Below are positions 62,765 through 64,000 of a stretch of 64,000 nt of DNA, piece after piece. Position 1 is the stretch's first letter, and every line of letters begins with the position of its first letter. The position numbers were made by a program, and so were the translations under genes. The notes below the pieces were generated by a model, which saw only the letters and a program-made list of their open reading frames with translations, was not told the DNA's origin and searched no databases. Source of the DNA: JAOUEA01 sp963825685 (lineage in GTDB: Bacteria; Actinomycetota; UBA4738; HRBIN12); assembly GCA_963825685.1 (NCBI GenBank), contig CAWGUD010000006.1, positions 62,001-126,000 of the forward strand. The letters are read 5' to 3'.

Positions 62765-62939
62765 GTCGGCCCCTCCATGGGTGGGATGGTGCGGACAGGG
62801 ATACTTCTACAGGGAGGTGCCTTCGGAAGCAATGGCCCGCTGGCGGTCTCCTCGGTCCCGTCGAGCGCCCGCGTGCACCGAGCTCGCGAAGCGGAAAGAC
62901 CGCCTTGCGGCCCGGGCGTTGTCCTGTAAGGCTTCGCCC

Positions 62940-63632
62940 GTGACGACCAAGGACAACGCCGCGCTGCTGGCGAACTCGGCGTTGTTCGTCGACCTCGCGC
63001 CGAAGGCGCTCGAGTTCCTGGCCGAACGCGCCATCCGACTCGACCTCGAGCGTGGTCACACGATCTTCCACCAGCGGGACGAGGGCGACACGCTCTACGT
63101 GATCGCGGATGGGCTCGTGAAGGTGTGGGTCTCGTCGGGGGAGGGCGGTGAGATGGTGCTCGCGACGTTGCGGAGCCCCGATGCGTTCGGGGAGCTCTCA
63201 GCGGTCGACGGGCGGCCTCGGTCCGCCTCGGCGACGACCCTCGAGCCGACGACGCTCGTCGCGGTCGACCGGGCTACGCTCCTGGACGCGGTGCACCACC
63301 ACCCCGGTGTGGCCGACGGCATGCTGAGCGCCCTCGGCGGCCTCGCCCGTCGGATCACCGAGCAGACGTCGGACCTCGTCTTCCTCGACCTGGCGGGGCG
63401 GCTCGCGAAGACGCTCGCGACGCTCGCCGACCGAGACGGCACGGTCGAGGGCGACACGGTCGTGCTGGAGCTGCCGCTCACGCAGACCGAGCTGGCCGAG
63501 ATGGTCGGCGGATCGCGCCAGAGCGTGAACCAGAGCCTGAGGATGTTCCAGACCCGCGGCTTCCTCGAGCTGCGCGGGCGCGAGGTCGTGATCTTGGACC
63601 TCGACGCGCTCCGCCGCCGCGGTTCTCGCTGA
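62940..63632 (+). CDS. Crp/Fnr-family transcription regulator
   Basis: A 230-residue protein. The cyclic-nucleotide-binding fold is LERGHTIFHQRDEGDTLYVI, then ADGLVKVWVSSGEGGEMVLA and FGELSAVDGRPRSASATTLE. The helix-turn-helix is LTQTELAEMVGGSRQSVNQS, then LRMFQTRGFLELRGREVVIL. There is no N-terminal Cys cluster, so it is not an Fe-S Fnr; FGELSAVDGRPRSA resembles cAMP-binding CRPs. The GTG at 62940 gives the usual start VTTKDNAALLANSALF; an in-frame upstream ATG (62832) would add unconserved residues. The gap 62765-62939 holds its promoter. Confidence 0.9.
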   Translation: MTTKDNAALLANSALFVDLAPKALEFLAERAIRLDLERGHTIFHQRDEGDTLYVIADGLVKVWVSSGEGGEMVLATLRSPDAFGELSAVDGRPRSASATTLEPTTLVAVDRATLLDAVHHHPGVADGMLSALGGLARRITEQTSDLVFLDLAGRLAKTLATLADRDGTVEGDTVVLELPLTQTELAEMVGGSRQSVNQSLRMFQTRGFLELRGREVVILDLDALRRRGSR

Positions 63633-63670
63633 GCGGCGACCGGGCGGGCGTCCGGAGGCGCTGAGCTGGT

Positions 63671-64000
63671 TCAGGAAGGTGCGCCGTCGAGGAGCGCCTG
63701 CACGCCGGCCTCGTCGAGCTCGACCTGGCCGTCGGCCACGACCCTGCGCAGGAGCTCCGCCCAGCCGGACCCGGCAGCATGGGCCACGGACACGGTGCGA
63801 CGGGCGTCGTCGAGGCGGCCGGCCTGCGCCATCGCGACCGCTGCCCAGAACGCGAGCTCCGGATGGTCGGGCTGGATCTCGAGCGACGTGAACCGTTCGC
63901 GCATCGCGCCGTCGACGTCCTCGGCGAGCTCGAGCTCCTCGGCGCGCTCGGCGTGACCGTAGGCCCGCCAGAGCCGCACGACCCGGGCGAGCTCGTCCAC
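63671..64000 (-). CDS. C-terminal end of a DUF1028 protein (partial)
   Basis: The last 109 residues of a longer protein running off the window. MDELARVVRLWRAYGHAERA, PDHPELAFWAAVAMAQAGRL and GWAELLRRVVADGQVEL match the helical C-terminal part of DUF1028 proteins (Ntn-hydrolase fold, with a putative peptidoglycan-binding end). The catalytic N-terminal domain lies beyond 64000. No function is claimed. Confidence 0.7.
   Translation of the reverse strand: MDELARVVRLWRAYGHAERAEELELAEDVDGAMRERFTSLEIQPDHPELAFWAAVAMAQAGRLDDARRTVSVAHAAGSGWAELLRRVVADGQVELDEAGVQALLDGAPS

Noticed and set aside
1..64000. tRNA, rRNA, CRISPR arrays, transposases or prophage genes
   Set aside because: Read for T-loop motifs, spaced direct repeats, transposase and integrase motifs; none was convincing.

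Overview
This window reads as two different genomes joined near 34.35-34.43 kb. The left part (about 1-34.35 kb) looks like an aerobic Chloroflexota bacterium, most likely Dehalococcoidia-like. The grounds are a CarH-type B12 photoreceptor, a siroheme-linked heme cluster, a DUF6391 protein, and a rib/dcd/SIMPL/sigma/lepB/pyrE gene run. The right part (about 34.43-64 kb) looks like a high-GC Actinomycetota bacterium. The grounds are F420 reductase, a stand-alone methylmalonyl-CoA mutase large subunit, paired DUF4397 proteins, an adenylate cyclase/ATPase giant regulator and SHOCT/PH proteins. These assignments are inferences from gene content; no search was run. At the join an SdhA gene stops about 414 residues in and SdhB is absent, so a chimeric assembly is the simplest reading.

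Left part. 0-2 kb: a small DUF378 membrane protein, a divergent CarH-like regulator, and TfoX. 2-15.8 kb: one long, tightly overlapping minus-strand run. In transcription order it holds an aldo/keto reductase, a fused siroheme decarboxylase (AhbA/AhbB type), HemQ (coproheme decarboxylase), a helix-turn-helix regulator, SirC/Met8, HemA, HemC, CobA-HemD, a decayed DUF4268 gene, HemB, a GIY-YIG protein, a HAD hydrolase, HemL and DnaN. Together these give precursor synthesis to siroheme, then siroheme decarboxylation, then the last coproheme step. Only the AhbC step is not seen. 16-18 kb: a VapBC-like toxin/antitoxin pair and DNA polymerase IV. 18.4-22.5 kb: riboflavin synthesis (ribD-ribE-ribBA-ribH) and dCTP deaminase. 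22.6-28 kb: a SIMPL lipoprotein, an ECF sigma factor with its anti-sigma factor, a class II aldolase, signal peptidase I and pyrE. 28-28.8 kb is non-coding with strong hairpins. 28.8-34.35 kb: a DUF2236 oxygenase-like protein, a DUF6391 protein, a secreted lytic-transglycosylase-like protein, a beta-propeller protein, an M50 membrane protease and an HD-domain protein.

Right part. 34.4-36.6 kb: sdhC-sdhD-sdhA (truncated), with odd tandem start sites before sdhA. 36.7-45.2 kb: O-methyltransferase, methylmalonyl-CoA mutase large subunit, two DUF4397 exported proteins, F420 reductase, an alpha/beta hydrolase, a biotin-dependent carboxylase alpha chain and BirA. 45.2-51.9 kb: a PH/SHOCT membrane protein, a K+ channel, a glyoxalase-fold protein, a cyclase/ATPase regulator and an M23 peptidase. 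51.9-58.9 kb: a minus-strand operon built round a CopC-CopD fusion with several small exported copper- or FixH/YtkA-like proteins, a CPBP protease and a substrate-binding lipoprotein. 58.9-64 kb: 3-hydroxyacyl-CoA dehydrogenase, a propeller protein, a peptide-binding lipoprotein, a Crp/Fnr regulator and the C-terminal end of a DUF1028 protein.

Frameshifts are very common, especially at 1.8-16.4 kb, where nearly every well-conserved gene is broken into two or more frames that together still encode a complete protein. This looks like insertion/deletion error in the sequence, not gene decay. Coordinates of broken genes are given as one span, with approximate shift positions. No tRNA, rRNA, CRISPR array or intact mobile element was recognised.
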